Source: Pseudomonas hormoni (GTDB lineage Bacteria > Pseudomonadota > Gammaproteobacteria > Pseudomonadales > Pseudomonadaceae). From it: a stretch of 64,000 bases of DNA. The stretch is taken from positions 2,299,001-2,363,000 of the forward strand of contig NZ_CP075566.1 of assembly GCF_018502625.1 (NCBI RefSeq), read 5' to 3'. The notes below the pieces were generated by a model that saw nothing but the letters and a program-made list of their open reading frames with translations, was not told the origin of the DNA and searched no databases. Below are positions 1 through 8,714 of this stretch, piece by piece (the first letter of the stretch is position 1; the number at the start of each line of letters is the position of its first letter). Both the position numbers and the translations under genes were made by a program.

Positions 1-891
1 GCGGTCAAGCCGACCACCCGCGAAGAGCTCAAGGACGTGTTCGCCCGCCTCGAAGCCAAGCTGACCCAGAAGGTCAAGCGCGTGCTGTTGGTCGAAGACG
101 ACGATCTGCAGCGCGACAGCATTGCCCGGTTGATCGGCGACGAGGACATCGAAATTACCGCCGTCGGCCTGGCGCAGGATGCGCTGGACCTGCTGCGCAC
201 AACAATTTTCGACTGCATGATCATCGACCTGAAACTGCCGGACATGCTCGGCAACGACCTGCTCAAGCGCATGTCCACCGAGGATATCTGCTCGTTCCCG
301 CCGGTGATCGTCTACACCGGGCGCAACCTGACCCGCGACGAAGAGGCCGAACTGCGCAAGTATTCGCGCTCGATCATCATCAAGGGTGCGCGCTCGCCGG
401 AGCGTTTGCTGGATGAGGTCACACTCTTTCTGCACAAAGTCGAATCCCGGTTGTCCCATGAACGGCAGACGATGCTCAAGACCGCGCGCAGTCGTGACAA
501 GGTCTTCGAGGGTCGCAAAGTGCTGTTGGTGGACGACGATGTACGCAACATTTTCGCCCTCACCAGTGCGCTGGAGCAAAAGGGTGCAGTCGTGATCATT
601 GGCCGGAACGGTCGGGAAGCGATTGAAAAATTGAATGAAGTGGAGGACATCGATCTGGTGTTGATGGACGTGATGATGCCGGAGATGGACGGTTTCGAGG
701 CAACGAGCCTGATCCGTCAGGACCCGCGCTGGCGCAAGCTGCCGATCATTGCGGTGACGGCCAAGGCCATGAAGGACGATCAGGAGCGCTGCCTGCAGGC
801 CGGCTCCAATGATTATCTGGCCAAGCCCATCGACCTGGATCGCCTGTTCTCGCTGATTCGCGTGTGGTTACCGAAGATGGAACGCATTTAG
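1..891 (+). CDS. Hybrid sensor kinase, C-terminal part with two receiver domains (partial)
   Basis: The reading frame is open from the first base, so the gene starts upstream of the window and only the C-terminal 296 codons are seen. Two response-regulator receiver domains follow each other. The first starts at KRVLLVEDDD and has its probable phospho-Asp in MIIDLKLPD. The second starts at GRKVLLVDDD, has its Asp in VLMDVMMPEMDG and a conserved Lys in YLAKPID. Such tandem receivers are usual at the end of large hybrid histidine kinases, so the kinase core is expected upstream. The stop codon overlaps the likely GTG start of the next gene, which indicates an operon with the CheR- and CheB-like genes. 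Confidence 0.9.
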   Translation, partial: AVKPTTREELKDVFARLEAKLTQKVKRVLLVEDDDLQRDSIARLIGDEDIEITAVGLAQDALDLLRTTIFDCMIIDLKLPDMLGNDLLKRMSTEDICSFPPVIVYTGRNLTRDEEAELRKYSRSIIIKGARSPERLLDEVTLFLHKVESRLSHERQTMLKTARSRDKVFEGRKVLLVDDDVRNIFALTSALEQKGAVVIIGRNGREAIEKLNEVEDIDLVLMDVMMPEMDGFEATSLIRQDPRWRKLPIIAVTAKAMKDDQERCLQAGSNDYLAKPIDLDRLFSLIRVWLPKMERI

Positions 892-1724
892 TGGAACGCA
901 TGTATTCAGTGGAGCGAAATAGCGAAATCGAATTGCGGTTGTTGATCGAGGCGATCTACCTCAAGTACAGCTATGACTTTCGCGATTATTCCGGCGCGTC
1001 GATCAAGCGTCGCGTCCACCACGCGTTGAGCCAGTTCGAGTGCGCCACTATTTCGGCGCTGCAAGAGAAGGTGCTGCACGATCCAATGGTGTTCATGCAG
1101 TTGCTGCAATTGCTGACGATCCCGGTCAGCGAGATGTTCCGCGATCCTTCGCACTTCCTCGCCATTCGCAAGGAAGTGGTGCCGCTGCTCAAGACCTATC
1201 CCTCGATCAAGATCTGGATCGCCGGTTGCAGCACCGGTGAAGAGGTCTACTCGATGGCGATCCTGCTGCGCGAAGAAGGCTTGCTCGATCGCACCATCAT
1301 CTACGCCACTGACATCAATCCGCGTTCGCTGGACAAGGCCAAGCAGGGGATTTTCTCCATGGAGAATGTCCGCGCCTACACTCATAACTACCAGCAGGCA
1401 GGTGGCCAGCGTTCGTTTGCCGACTACTACACGGCGGCGTACGGCTATGCGATTTTCGACAAGAGTCTGTGTGAAAACGTCACCTTCGCCGACCACAGCC
1501 TGGCAACCGACAGTGTCTTTTCAGAAACCCAGTTAATTTCGTGCCGTAATGTTTTGATTTATTTCAATAAAAAGCTTCAGGACAGGGCGTTCGGGTTATT
1601 CCACGAATCCCTTTGTCATCGTGGTTTCCTGGTGCTGGGCAGCAAGGAAACGCCGGAGTTTTCGGCCTTCGGCAATCAGTTCGAGCCGTTGGTCAAACAA
1701 GAACGGATCTACCGCAAATCATGA
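891..1724 (+). CDS. CheR-type protein-glutamate methyltransferase
   Basis: A 277-aa CheR family protein that would transfer methyl groups from S-adenosylmethionine to glutamates of a chemoreceptor-like or kinase partner. The N-terminal helical region (FRDYSGASIKRRV) is followed by the SAM-binding Rossmann domain with IWIAGCSTGEEVYS, YATDIN and the late motif LISCRNVLIYF. The GTG at 891 overlaps the upstream TAG and has GGAA 8 bases before it; ATG at 900 is the alternative start. It overlaps the next gene by ATGA. Association with tandem receivers and a CheB without a receiver suggests a non-flagellar signalling module. That role is inferred. Confidence 0.9.
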   Translation: MERMYSVERNSEIELRLLIEAIYLKYSYDFRDYSGASIKRRVHHALSQFECATISALQEKVLHDPMVFMQLLQLLTIPVSEMFRDPSHFLAIRKEVVPLLKTYPSIKIWIAGCSTGEEVYSMAILLREEGLLDRTIIYATDINPRSLDKAKQGIFSMENVRAYTHNYQQAGGQRSFADYYTAAYGYAIFDKSLCENVTFADHSLATDSVFSETQLISCRNVLIYFNKKLQDRAFGLFHESLCHRGFLVLGSKETPEFSAFGNQFEPLVKQERIYRKS

Positions 1725-2314
1725 ACAAAGCAGCAGAGTTGCCTTCTGTGGAGGCTATCGTGATCGGTGCTTCAGCCGGTGGCGTGGAGGCGTTGCTGAG
1801 TATCCTGGGCCCTCTGCGTGAAGGCTTCGTGCTGCCGATCATTGTGGTGCTGCACCTGCCGGACGAACGTCGCAGCCACCTCGCCGACGTATTTGACCGA
1901 CGCGTGGCCATGCGTGTTCAGGAAGCCCATGACAAAACGCCGATCGAAGCCGGGACGCTGTATTTCGCCATGCCCGGCTATCACTTGTCGGTGGAGCAGG
2001 ACCGCACCTTTTCCCTGAGCCTGGAAGACCGCGTGCATTATTCGCGGCCGGCCATCGATTTTCTGTTCGAGTCGGCTGCCGATGCTTACGGCCCGAACCT
2101 GGCCGCCGTCCTGTTGACTGGCGCCAACCGCGACGGCGCGAGCGGCATGGCCAAGGTCCAGCATCTTGGCGGCCTGACCATCGTGCAGGACCCGGACGAA
2201 GCCCAGGTTGCGACCATGCCCCTGGCGGCGCTGGATACCCACCAGCCTGACCACATCCTCCCTATACGCGGCATCGGCCGTCTGCTTGTCGAGCTGGAAC
2301 GAATAGCATGCTAA
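1721..2314 (+). CDS. CheB-type methylesterase, stand-alone catalytic domain
   Basis: A 197-aa protein made only of the CheB methylesterase domain. The Ser of the catalytic triad lies in GASAGGVE near the N-terminus, the His in VVLHLPDERRS and the Asp in TGANRDGASGM. The usual N-terminal receiver domain of chemotaxis CheB is missing. The start overlaps the stop of the CheR gene (ATGA) and its own stop overlaps the start of the following kinase gene, so the three genes are probably translated together. It likely reverses the methylation made by the neighbouring CheR-like enzyme. The target is not visible in the window. Confidence 0.9.
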   Translation: MNKAAELPSVEAIVIGASAGGVEALLSILGPLREGFVLPIIVVLHLPDERRSHLADVFDRRVAMRVQEAHDKTPIEAGTLYFAMPGYHLSVEQDRTFSLSLEDRVHYSRPAIDFLFESAADAYGPNLAAVLLTGANRDGASGMAKVQHLGGLTIVQDPDEAQVATMPLAALDTHQPDHILPIRGIGRLLVELERIAC

Positions 2315-3489
2315 GTAACATCCAAGCCAAACTGCTGATCGTCGACGATCTGCCGGAGAACCTGTTGGCGCTTGAAGCGCTGATCAAGCGTGAAGACCGC
2401 ACGGTCTACAAAGCCTTGTCCGCCGACGAAGCCTTGTCGCTGCTGTTGCAACACGAATTCGCCATGGCCATTCTCGACGTGCAGATGCCCGGCATGAACG
2501 GCTTCGAGCTGGCCGAATTGATGCGCGGCACCGAGAAGACCAAGAACATCCCGATTGTGTTCGTCAGTGCCGCCGGCCGTGAATTGAACTATGCGTTCAA
2601 AGGCTATGAAAGCGGTGCCGTCGACTTCCTGCACAAGCCGCTGGATATCCACGCGGTCAAGAGCAAGGTCAACGTATTCGTCGACCTGTACCGCCAGAGC
2701 AAGGCCATGAAACAGCAGGTCGAAGCACTGGAACAGAGCCGCCGGGAACAGGAAGCGCTGCTTAAACAGTTGCAGAGCACTCAGCAGGAACTGGAGCAGG
2801 CAGTACGCATGCGCGATGACTTCATGTCCATCGTCGCCCACGAAGTGCGCACGCCGCTCAACGGCCTGATCCTTGAAACCCAACTGCGCAAAATGCACCT
2901 GGCCCGGGACAATGCCGCGGCGTTCACCCTGGACAAGATGCACGCGATGGTCGACCGCGACGAACGGCAGATCAAAAGCCTGATCCGCCTGATCGAGGAC
3001 ATGCTGGATGTGTCGCGCATTCGCACCGGCAAGTTGTCGATCCGCCCGACACGCTTCGATCTGTCGGCGCTGGTGCGCAACTTGCTGCAGAATTTCGCCC
3101 CGCAGATCGATGCTGCCGAATCCTCAGTCACGCTGGACGCCGAGCATCCGGTGCACGGCAACTGGGATGAATTCCGCATTGAACAGGTGATTTCCAACCT
3201 GCTGACCAATGCGTTGCGTTACGGCGCCAAGAGCCCGATCAGCGTGAAGGTGTACAGTGAGCACGATCAGGCGCTGGTGGAAGTGCGCGATCATGGGATC
3301 GGCATTGATCAGGAAAATCAGAAGCGTATCTTCCAGCAGTTCGAGCGCGTTACGGCCAGGCATGCCGTTGCCGGGCTGGGCCTGGGGTTGTTTATTTCAG
3401 AACAGATCGTAACCGCCCATGGCGGTTCCATAACCGTCGAGAGCCGGATTGGCGAAGGCGCCTTGTTTCGCGTTTGTCTGCCGCTGTAG
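2308..3489 (+). CDS. Receiver-histidine kinase (REC-HisKA-HATPase)
   Basis: A 393-aa soluble histidine kinase with no membrane segment. An N-terminal receiver domain (LLIVDDLPENL, phospho-Asp in AILDVQMPGMNG, Lys in FLHKPLD) covers about residues 8-125. A coiled-coil linker rich in Gln and Glu (about 130-170) follows, then HisKA with IVAHEVRTPLNG and a HATPase domain with VISNLLTNALRYG, DHGIGI and GLGLGLFISEQI. It overlaps the CheB gene by 7 bases. Kinases of this build usually take phosphate onto their receiver from an upstream kinase, here plausibly the hybrid kinase at the window start. Confidence 0.9.
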   Translation: MLSNIQAKLLIVDDLPENLLALEALIKREDRTVYKALSADEALSLLLQHEFAMAILDVQMPGMNGFELAELMRGTEKTKNIPIVFVSAAGRELNYAFKGYESGAVDFLHKPLDIHAVKSKVNVFVDLYRQSKAMKQQVEALEQSRREQEALLKQLQSTQQELEQAVRMRDDFMSIVAHEVRTPLNGLILETQLRKMHLARDNAAAFTLDKMHAMVDRDERQIKSLIRLIEDMLDVSRIRTGKLSIRPTRFDLSALVRNLLQNFAPQIDAAESSVTLDAEHPVHGNWDEFRIEQVISNLLTNALRYGAKSPISVKVYSEHDQALVEVRDHGIGIDQENQKRIFQQFERVTARHAVAGLGLGLFISEQIVTAHGGSITVESRIGEGALFRVCLPL

Positions 3490-3566
3490 GAAAACAGCCG
3501 GAGAAACGCAACCTCTGATCGACCCCGGGGTCGTATCAGCAGCTATTGACCGAACAAAGGCTTCCC

Positions 3567-3944
3567 ATGAGTGAAGATGCACAAGACGTCGTATTGATCG
3601 TCGAAGATGACCCCTCGATTCTGATGGTGCTGTCGGCCTATCTGTCGGGTGAGGGCTACCGGGTGTTGCAGGCCGAAAACGGCGAGCAAGCCTTCGAGAT
3701 CCTGGCGAGCAAGCCGCACCTGGACATGATGATCACCGACTTTCGCCTGCCGGGCGGAATCTCCGGCGTGCAGATCGCCGAACCCGCCGTGAAGCTGCGA
3801 CCGGAACTCAAGGTAATTTTCATCAGCGGTTACCCGCAGGAAATCCGCGAGACCGACAGCCCCATCACGCGCAAGGCGCCGATTCTGGGCAAGCCGTTTG
3901 ATCTGGATGTGTTGCAGGAGTTGATGCAGGACATGCTGTCGTAG
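3567..3944 (+). CDS. Single-domain response regulator
   Basis: A 125-aa protein consisting of one receiver domain. The acidic pocket is in [10 protein letters not shown], the phospho-Asp in MMITDFRLPGG and the conserved Lys in LGKPFDLDVL. No output domain is present, so it probably works as a phosphate shuttle or by binding a partner. ATG 3567 was chosen because AAAGG lies 6 bases upstream; an in-frame start at 3546 would add seven residues outside the fold. It follows the receiver-kinase after 77 bases and may share its transcript. The facing hybrid kinase at 4072-5739 ends in a receiver of similar type. Confidence 0.88.
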   Translation: MSEDAQDVVLIVEDDPSILMVLSAYLSGEGYRVLQAENGEQAFEILASKPHLDMMITDFRLPGGISGVQIAEPAVKLRPELKVIFISGYPQEIRETDSPITRKAPILGKPFDLDVLQELMQDMLS

Positions 3945-3970
3945 GCATTTCGCGCATCCAACCCCGGACC

Positions 3971-4057
3971 TGTAGGAGCAAGGCTTACCCGCGAAGGCGT
4001 CCGTGAGGCCGATGCAAATCCTAAGGGCCTCTTCGCGGGCAAGCCTCGCTCCTACAG
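3971..4057. repeat. REP palindrome pair, TGTAGGAGC family
   Basis: Two inverted copies of a REP-like sequence face each other (TGTAGGAGCAAGGCTTACCC and its mirror ending CTCGCTCCTACA), separated by a short spacer. The element sits between the ends of two convergent genes. The same family recurs at 7367-7466 and 12026-12122. Confidence 0.85.
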
Positions 4058-4071
4058 GGGACGGGGCTGCG

Positions 4072-5739
4072 TCAGATCCGGATCATTTCCCTGACCTTCG
4101 CCGTCAACAGGTCGAAGGTAAACGGCTTGGTGATCATCTGCATGCCCGGGTCCAGAAATCCGCCGCGCACCGCCGCGTGTTCGGCATAGCCGGTGATGAA
4201 TAACACCTTGAGATCGGGCCGGTACTGCCGGCCGATTTCCGCCAGTTGCCGACCGTTCATGCCGGGTAGCCCGACGTCGCTGATCATCAGGTCGATGCGT
4301 TGCCCGGAATCCAGAATCGGCACCGCGCTGTCGGCATCGCCGGCCTCGACGAAGGCATAACCCAGGTCACTCAGCACTGTGCTGACCAGCACCCGCACCG
4401 CCGGATCATCCTCGACAATCAGCACCGTTTCGCCGTTCTGCGCGAACAGCGCGTGCTGCACGTCCGACGGACAATCCTGAGGCAGGTCACCACTGAAACG
4501 TGGCAGAAACAGACTCACCGTAGTGCCTTCGCCCACTTCACTGTGAATGGCGACGTGCCCGCGTGATTGTTTGCTGAAACCGTAGATCATCGACAAGCCA
4601 AGGCCGGTGCCCTGGCCGATCGGCTTGGTGGTGAAAAACGGATCGAAAGCGCGGTTGATCGTGTTTTGCGGCATCCCGCACCCGGTGTCTGTCACGCTGA
4701 GCACCACGTAGTCTCCGGGTTCGAGGTTGCTGTGGGCTTCGGTGAAATCGCTGTCCAGAAACTGATTGCCGGTGCTGACCACCAGATTTCCACCGTCGGG
4801 CATGGCATCCCGCGCATTGATCACCAGATTGAGCAGGGCGCTTTCCAGTTGATTGGGATCGGCCTCGGCCACCCACAGTTGCTCGTTGAGCTGCATGTCC
4901 AGGTGAATGCTTTCATTGATACTGCGCTGCAGCAGTTCACCCATGGACACCACCAGGGTGTTCATTTCCACGGGTTTGGAGTCCAGCGACTGACGACGGG
5001 AGAACGCCAGCAAGCGGTGAGTCAGGCCCGCCGCGCGGTTGGCCGAGGTCACGCCCAGGTCGATCAGACTGTCCAGATCCTCGATGCGTCCGCGTGCCAG
5101 GCGCCGGCGCAGCAGTTCCAGACTGCCGATGATCCCGGTCAGCATGTTGTTGAAGTCGTGGGCAATGCCGCCGGTGAGTTGGCCAACCGCTTCCATTTTC
5201 TGCGATTGGCGCAGGGCTTCTTCATTGTGGCGCAACTGCGCGGTACGTTCCTCGACCTGCTGTTCCAGGGTTTCGAGGGTGGTTTGCAGGCGCAGTTCAC
5301 TTAGACTCAAATCGATCAGCCGATCCCTGGCTTCATACTGTCGTCGGCGACCGCGCAACGCGGTGGTCACCAGACTGATCAGCGTCACCGGATGAAAAGG
5401 GCGTTCAAGGAAGGTTACGTTGCCCAATTGCGGGCCGAGACGTGAAGCGGGGTTCTGTTCGGGGCCGCCATGGTAGGTCATCAGCACGATGGGCAGGTCC
5501 GACCACGCCGGCTGTTGCTCGATCAGTCCGAACAACGGTTGGACATCACTGCCCAGCAAGGCCTCGGAAGAAATCAGCAGCAACCCGGCGCCATGCTCCA
5601 GTTCGGCGCAAAGGCCGATCAGGTCGCGGGTGATGACGCCGTCGAAACCCGCTTCATTGAGCATCATCAGGGCAATCTGGCTGTCACGTCCCAGCGGCGC
5701 GAGGATGATCGCGCGCTCGGATGTCGCTTCCTGGACCAT
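4072..5739 (-). CDS. Hybrid histidine kinase with N-terminal pseudo-receiver
   Basis: A 555-aa soluble hybrid kinase. The first 130 residues look like a receiver fold, but the phosphorylation strand reads [11 protein letters not shown] with Ser where Asp is expected, so this is probably a pseudo-receiver. A coiled coil (about 145-180), HisKA with [13 protein letters not shown], HATPase ([34 protein letters not shown]) and a normal C-terminal receiver ([21 protein letters not shown]) follow. The ATG at 5739 overlaps the stop of the KaiC-like gene as TGATG, so the two are translationally coupled; a GTG one codon earlier is possible. The pairing suggests a kinase working with or downstream of the KaiC-like ATPase. 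Confidence 0.88.
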   Translation of the reverse strand: MVQEATSERAIILAPLGRDSQIALMMLNEAGFDGVITRDLIGLCAELEHGAGLLLISSEALLGSDVQPLFGLIEQQPAWSDLPIVLMTYHGGPEQNPASRLGPQLGNVTFLERPFHPVTLISLVTTALRGRRRQYEARDRLIDLSLSELRLQTTLETLEQQVEERTAQLRHNEEALRQSQKMEAVGQLTGGIAHDFNNMLTGIIGSLELLRRRLARGRIEDLDSLIDLGVTSANRAAGLTHRLLAFSRRQSLDSKPVEMNTLVVSMGELLQRSINESIHLDMQLNEQLWVAEADPNQLESALLNLVINARDAMPDGGNLVVSTGNQFLDSDFTEAHSNLEPGDYVVLSVTDTGCGMPQNTINRAFDPFFTTKPIGQGTGLGLSMIYGFSKQSRGHVAIHSEVGEGTTVSLFLPRFSGDLPQDCPSDVQHALFAQNGETVLIVEDDPAVRVLVSTVLSDLGYAFVEAGDADSAVPILDSGQRIDLMISDVGLPGMNGRQLAEIGRQYRPDLKVLFITGYAEHAAVRGGFLDPGMQMITKPFTFDLLTAKVREMIRI

Positions 5740-7241
5740 CACCGGATTTCGTCCCCGAGCAATGGATTACTCGCACCCAGATAAGTCGGTACACCACGCA
5801 ATACACCCTGGAACGCGTCCAGTGGTTCGCCGATGGTCATGCCCTGCGAGCTGATTCGGTATTCGCGAATGGTCGATTCATGGCTGCCGGTGCGTTTCTT
5901 GATGATCGAGATCGCCCGGCGAACCTTGCCCAGCGCTTCGAAGTAGCGCAACAAAATGACCGTATCGGCGAGGTAGGTAATGTCCACGGGCGCTTGCATG
6001 TCAACGACCAGCCCATGCTGGGCCACCGTCATGAAGGTCGCGGCGCCCCGGCGATTGAGGTACAGCAACAATTCGTGCATGTGCAGCACCAGGGCGTTCT
6101 CTTCGGGCATTGCGGCTTGATAGCCGTTGATGCTGTCGATCACCACGGTTTTGATATCACGCTCATCGACGCAGCGACGAACCCGGTAGGAAAACTCGCC
6201 AGGGGACAATTCGGCGGCATCCACTTGTTCAATCAGCAGGTTGCCAGTGTCTTGCAGGGCCTGGAGGTCAATCCCCATGTTTTTCATGCGTTCAAACAGC
6301 AGGCCCAGCTCTTCATCGAAAATGAACAGCGCGGCTTTCTCGCCCCGGGCCACGGCGGCCGCGGCGAAGATCATCGAGATCAGCGATTTGCCGGTGCCGG
6401 CCGGGCCGAGGATCAGGGTGCTGGACCCGGTCTCGATGCCACCGCCGAGCAGGGCGTCCATTTCCTTGATGCCGCTGGTCAACTGCTGGCGAACATACCC
6501 ACCACGATGTTCCGCGGCCACCAGACGCGGGAACACATGCACGCCGTCGCCCATGATGGTGAAGTCATGGAAGCCGCCACGGTATTTCTGGCCACGGTAC
6601 TTCACTACGCGGATGCGCCGGCGCTCGGCGCCATAGTTGGGGGTCAGTTCTTCAAGGCGAATCACGCCGTGCGCCACACTGTGCACGGTCTTGTCGAGGG
6701 ACTCGGTGGTCAGATCGTCCAGCAACACCACCGTGGCGTCATAGCGCACGAAGTAGTGTTTGATCGCGAGGATCTGGCGACGGTAGCGCAGGGAGCTTTG
6801 TGCCAGCAGCCGGATCTCGGACAGGCTGTCGAGCACTACGCGAGTCGGCCTGACCCGCTCGACAGCTTCGAAAATCTGCTTGGTGGCTTCGCCCAGCTCA
6901 AGGTCCGAGGAGTACAAAAGGCTCTGTTGATGCTCGGCATTGAGCAGGCTTTCCGGCGGCGTCAGCTCGAAGATGTGGATGTTTTCATCCAGCTCCCAGC
7001 CATGGGACAAGGCCCCTTGGCGCAGTTCGCGTTCGGTTTCGGACAGGGTGATGTACAACGAGCGTTCGCAGGCTCTGGCGCCGGCCAACAGAAAATGCAA
7101 AGCGACGGTGGTTTTGCCGGTTCCGGGTTCGCCTTCCAGCAAAAACAGATGACCGCGGGACAGTCCACCGGCCAGGATGTCATCCAGACCTTCGATGCCG
7201 GTGGCGGCTTTTGCACTGAACAACTCGTTAGATGTAGACAA
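5739..7241 (-). CDS. KaiC-like double RecA-fold ATPase
   Basis: A 500-aa protein with two KaiC/RecA domains. The first has the P-loop GEPGTGKTT near residue 40 and LYITLSETERELRQGA; the second has GPAGTGKSL near residue 280 and ALFIFDEELGLL. The length matches cyanobacterial KaiC. No kaiA or kaiB gene is nearby; instead a hybrid kinase gene is coupled downstream. The TTG at 7241 has the Shine-Dalgarno AGAGGG 6 bases upstream, which decides the start; a TTG five codons earlier lacks one. Non-cyanobacterial KaiC proteins have been linked to stress responses; a clock role is not shown here. From remembered alignment, the two KaiC phospho-sites read Thr-Tyr in DITYLADT. Confidence 0.88.
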   Translation of the reverse strand: MSTSNELFSAKAATGIEGLDDILAGGLSRGHLFLLEGEPGTGKTTVALHFLLAGARACERSLYITLSETERELRQGALSHGWELDENIHIFELTPPESLLNAEHQQSLLYSSDLELGEATKQIFEAVERVRPTRVVLDSLSEIRLLAQSSLRYRRQILAIKHYFVRYDATVVLLDDLTTESLDKTVHSVAHGVIRLEELTPNYGAERRRIRVVKYRGQKYRGGFHDFTIMGDGVHVFPRLVAAEHRGGYVRQQLTSGIKEMDALLGGGIETGSSTLILGPAGTGKSLISMIFAAAAVARGEKAALFIFDEELGLLFERMKNMGIDLQALQDTGNLLIEQVDAAELSPGEFSYRVRRCVDERDIKTVVIDSINGYQAAMPEENALVLHMHELLLYLNRRGAATFMTVAQHGLVVDMQAPVDITYLADTVILLRYFEALGKVRRAISIIKKRTGSHESTIREYRISSQGMTIGEPLDAFQGVLRGVPTYLGASNPLLGDEIR

Positions 7242-7366
7242 AAAATGCCCTCTCAAGACCAGGGGAAGTGAGGCAGCAGGCCTGAAGTGCCTGAATGGAC
7301 TGCCTGATCACTTGACCATTGGCCGTGATGGGGGTTCCAACGTTTTGCGTAGATCTTGCGGGCCTC

Positions 7367-7466
7367 TTCGCTGGCAAGCCAGGCTCCAACAGAATCGGGG
7401 GATCTTCAAATCAGGTGAACGACGCAACATTGTAGGAGCATGGGTTGCCAGCGAAGACGGCCTGAA
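7367..7466. repeat. Degenerate REP pair, TGTAGGAGC family
   Basis: Inverted copies CTTCGCTGGCAAGCCAGG and TGTAGGAGCATGGGTTGCCA flank a spacer in the 238-base gap between the TPR gene and the KaiC-like gene. They are more diverged than the pair at 12026-12122. No promoter could be singled out in the rest of the gap. Confidence 0.7.
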
Positions 7467-7479
7467 GAACAACGAAGCT

Positions 7480-8535
7480 TTAAAGGCCTTGCTGAAGCGC
7501 CGGGTCGTCGGGGTTGAGTTGTTCAAGTTGCGCCAACAGGATCTGTACGTTTTGCAACTGCCCGCTTTCTTTCCAGTAGTTGATCAACAGGACCCGGGCC
7601 TTGCGATCGGAGGGGTGGCGCTGGACGATTTCCTGCAGTTGTTTCTGCGCCGCTTCAAGCTCTTGTTCGCCATGCAGCGTGGTTGCCAGGTCGTAGCGAT
7701 AATCCTTGTTGTCCGGTTCAAGCTCCACGGCTTTGGACAGGCCGAGCAGGGCGAACTCACTCTGACCGTGGTGCAGCAACCACATCCCCAGGGCATGTTG
7801 CAGGTAGGCGGAATCGGGCTGGGCCTTCAACTGTTTGGCCAACAGCAGCCGGGCGGCTTCGCTTTGTCCTTGCCGGTCCAGCACTTCGATCTGCATCACC
7901 AGTGCGGGCAGATTGTCGGGGGCCAGGCGCAAGGTATTTTCAAGCGCCTGTTGCGCCGCTTTGAATTCACCGTTGTGCAGGTGCAACCGGGCCAACTGAT
8001 ACTGGTTGTCCGCGCTTTCAGGCGCTTGGGTGAGCACCTGTTCCCACGCATCGATGGCTTGCTGCAACGGTCCGAAATACAAACCCAGATCATCCGGCGA
8101 CAACCCCAGCAACGCGTTCACCGCGGCAAACCGGACACGTTGTTCGCTGTCATCGAGCAATGGCGCCAGCAGCAGACTGCGCTGACCGGTGGGTACCAGC
8201 CCACTGATGCTTTTGATCGCCGCAATGCGCACGTCTGGCGACTCATGTTGCAAGTCCGCATCCGCCAGTTTCAGCGCCACGGAGCTTGGGTAATTGGGCA
8301 ACTCGGCATGCAGCCAGATGCGGCGTTTGGGCGAAATGTCGGGACGCCCCAGTTGCTGGTAAAGCACCCGCGCTGCGCCCGGTTGACCGGCTCGCGCCTG
8401 CGTCAGTGCTTCGCTGTAACCGCGCTTGATCGCTTCCGGCACCACGGGGGTCGCACTGCGCAGGAAAAGCCAGGCAAGGCCAATGGCAAACAGGACGCAG
8501 ACGCTGATGATCAGGTAACGGCGGGACTGGGGCAT
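7480..8535 (-). CDS. Membrane-anchored TPR-repeat protein
   Basis: A 351-aa protein with one N-terminal membrane segment (YLIISVCVLFAIGLAWLFL, about residues 7-25). A HEAT-like stretch follows (ALKLADADLQHESPDVRIAA), then several TPR units in the C-terminal half (for example DNQYQLARLHLHNGEFKAAQ). The start at 8535 places the membrane segment at the N-terminus; an in-frame ATG 27 codons earlier would give an unlikely leader. It probably scaffolds periplasmic protein contacts. No specific partner can be named. It lies upstream of the KaiC-like gene on the same strand, across a REP pair. Confidence 0.75.
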   Translation of the reverse strand: MPQSRRYLIISVCVLFAIGLAWLFLRSATPVVPEAIKRGYSEALTQARAGQPGAARVLYQQLGRPDISPKRRIWLHAELPNYPSSVALKLADADLQHESPDVRIAAIKSISGLVPTGQRSLLLAPLLDDSEQRVRFAAVNALLGLSPDDLGLYFGPLQQAIDAWEQVLTQAPESADNQYQLARLHLHNGEFKAAQQALENTLRLAPDNLPALVMQIEVLDRQGQSEAARLLLAKQLKAQPDSAYLQHALGMWLLHHGQSEFALLGLSKAVELEPDNKDYRYDLATTLHGEQELEAAQKQLQEIVQRHPSDRKARVLLINYWKESGQLQNVQILLAQLEQLNPDDPALQQGL

Positions 8536-8714
8536 GCAGGAATCCGGGAGCTGGCAGGCTTTTGCAAGGTTGCCAGCTTCGGTCAGGTGGGGCTGTGAGT
8601 CAAATCCCGAGGCCATTCAGCAGCGGATCGTCAGCGTCTTTCCTACAAGTCCTGTCGACACTGAAACCCCGTCGAGCCACCGAAGCAGTGACTACGCTTG
8701 CAGGAGATGACTCG

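Noticed and set aside
5721..7271. A 516-codon plus-strand ORF opposite the KaiC-like gene
   Set aside because: The KaiC motifs on the minus strand explain the region; the plus-strand frame is a high-GC shadow.
7177..8598. A 473-codon plus-strand ORF opposite the TPR gene
   Set aside because: The minus-strand frame has a membrane anchor and TPR units; the plus-strand frame runs through intergenic REP sequence, which is not expected of a gene.
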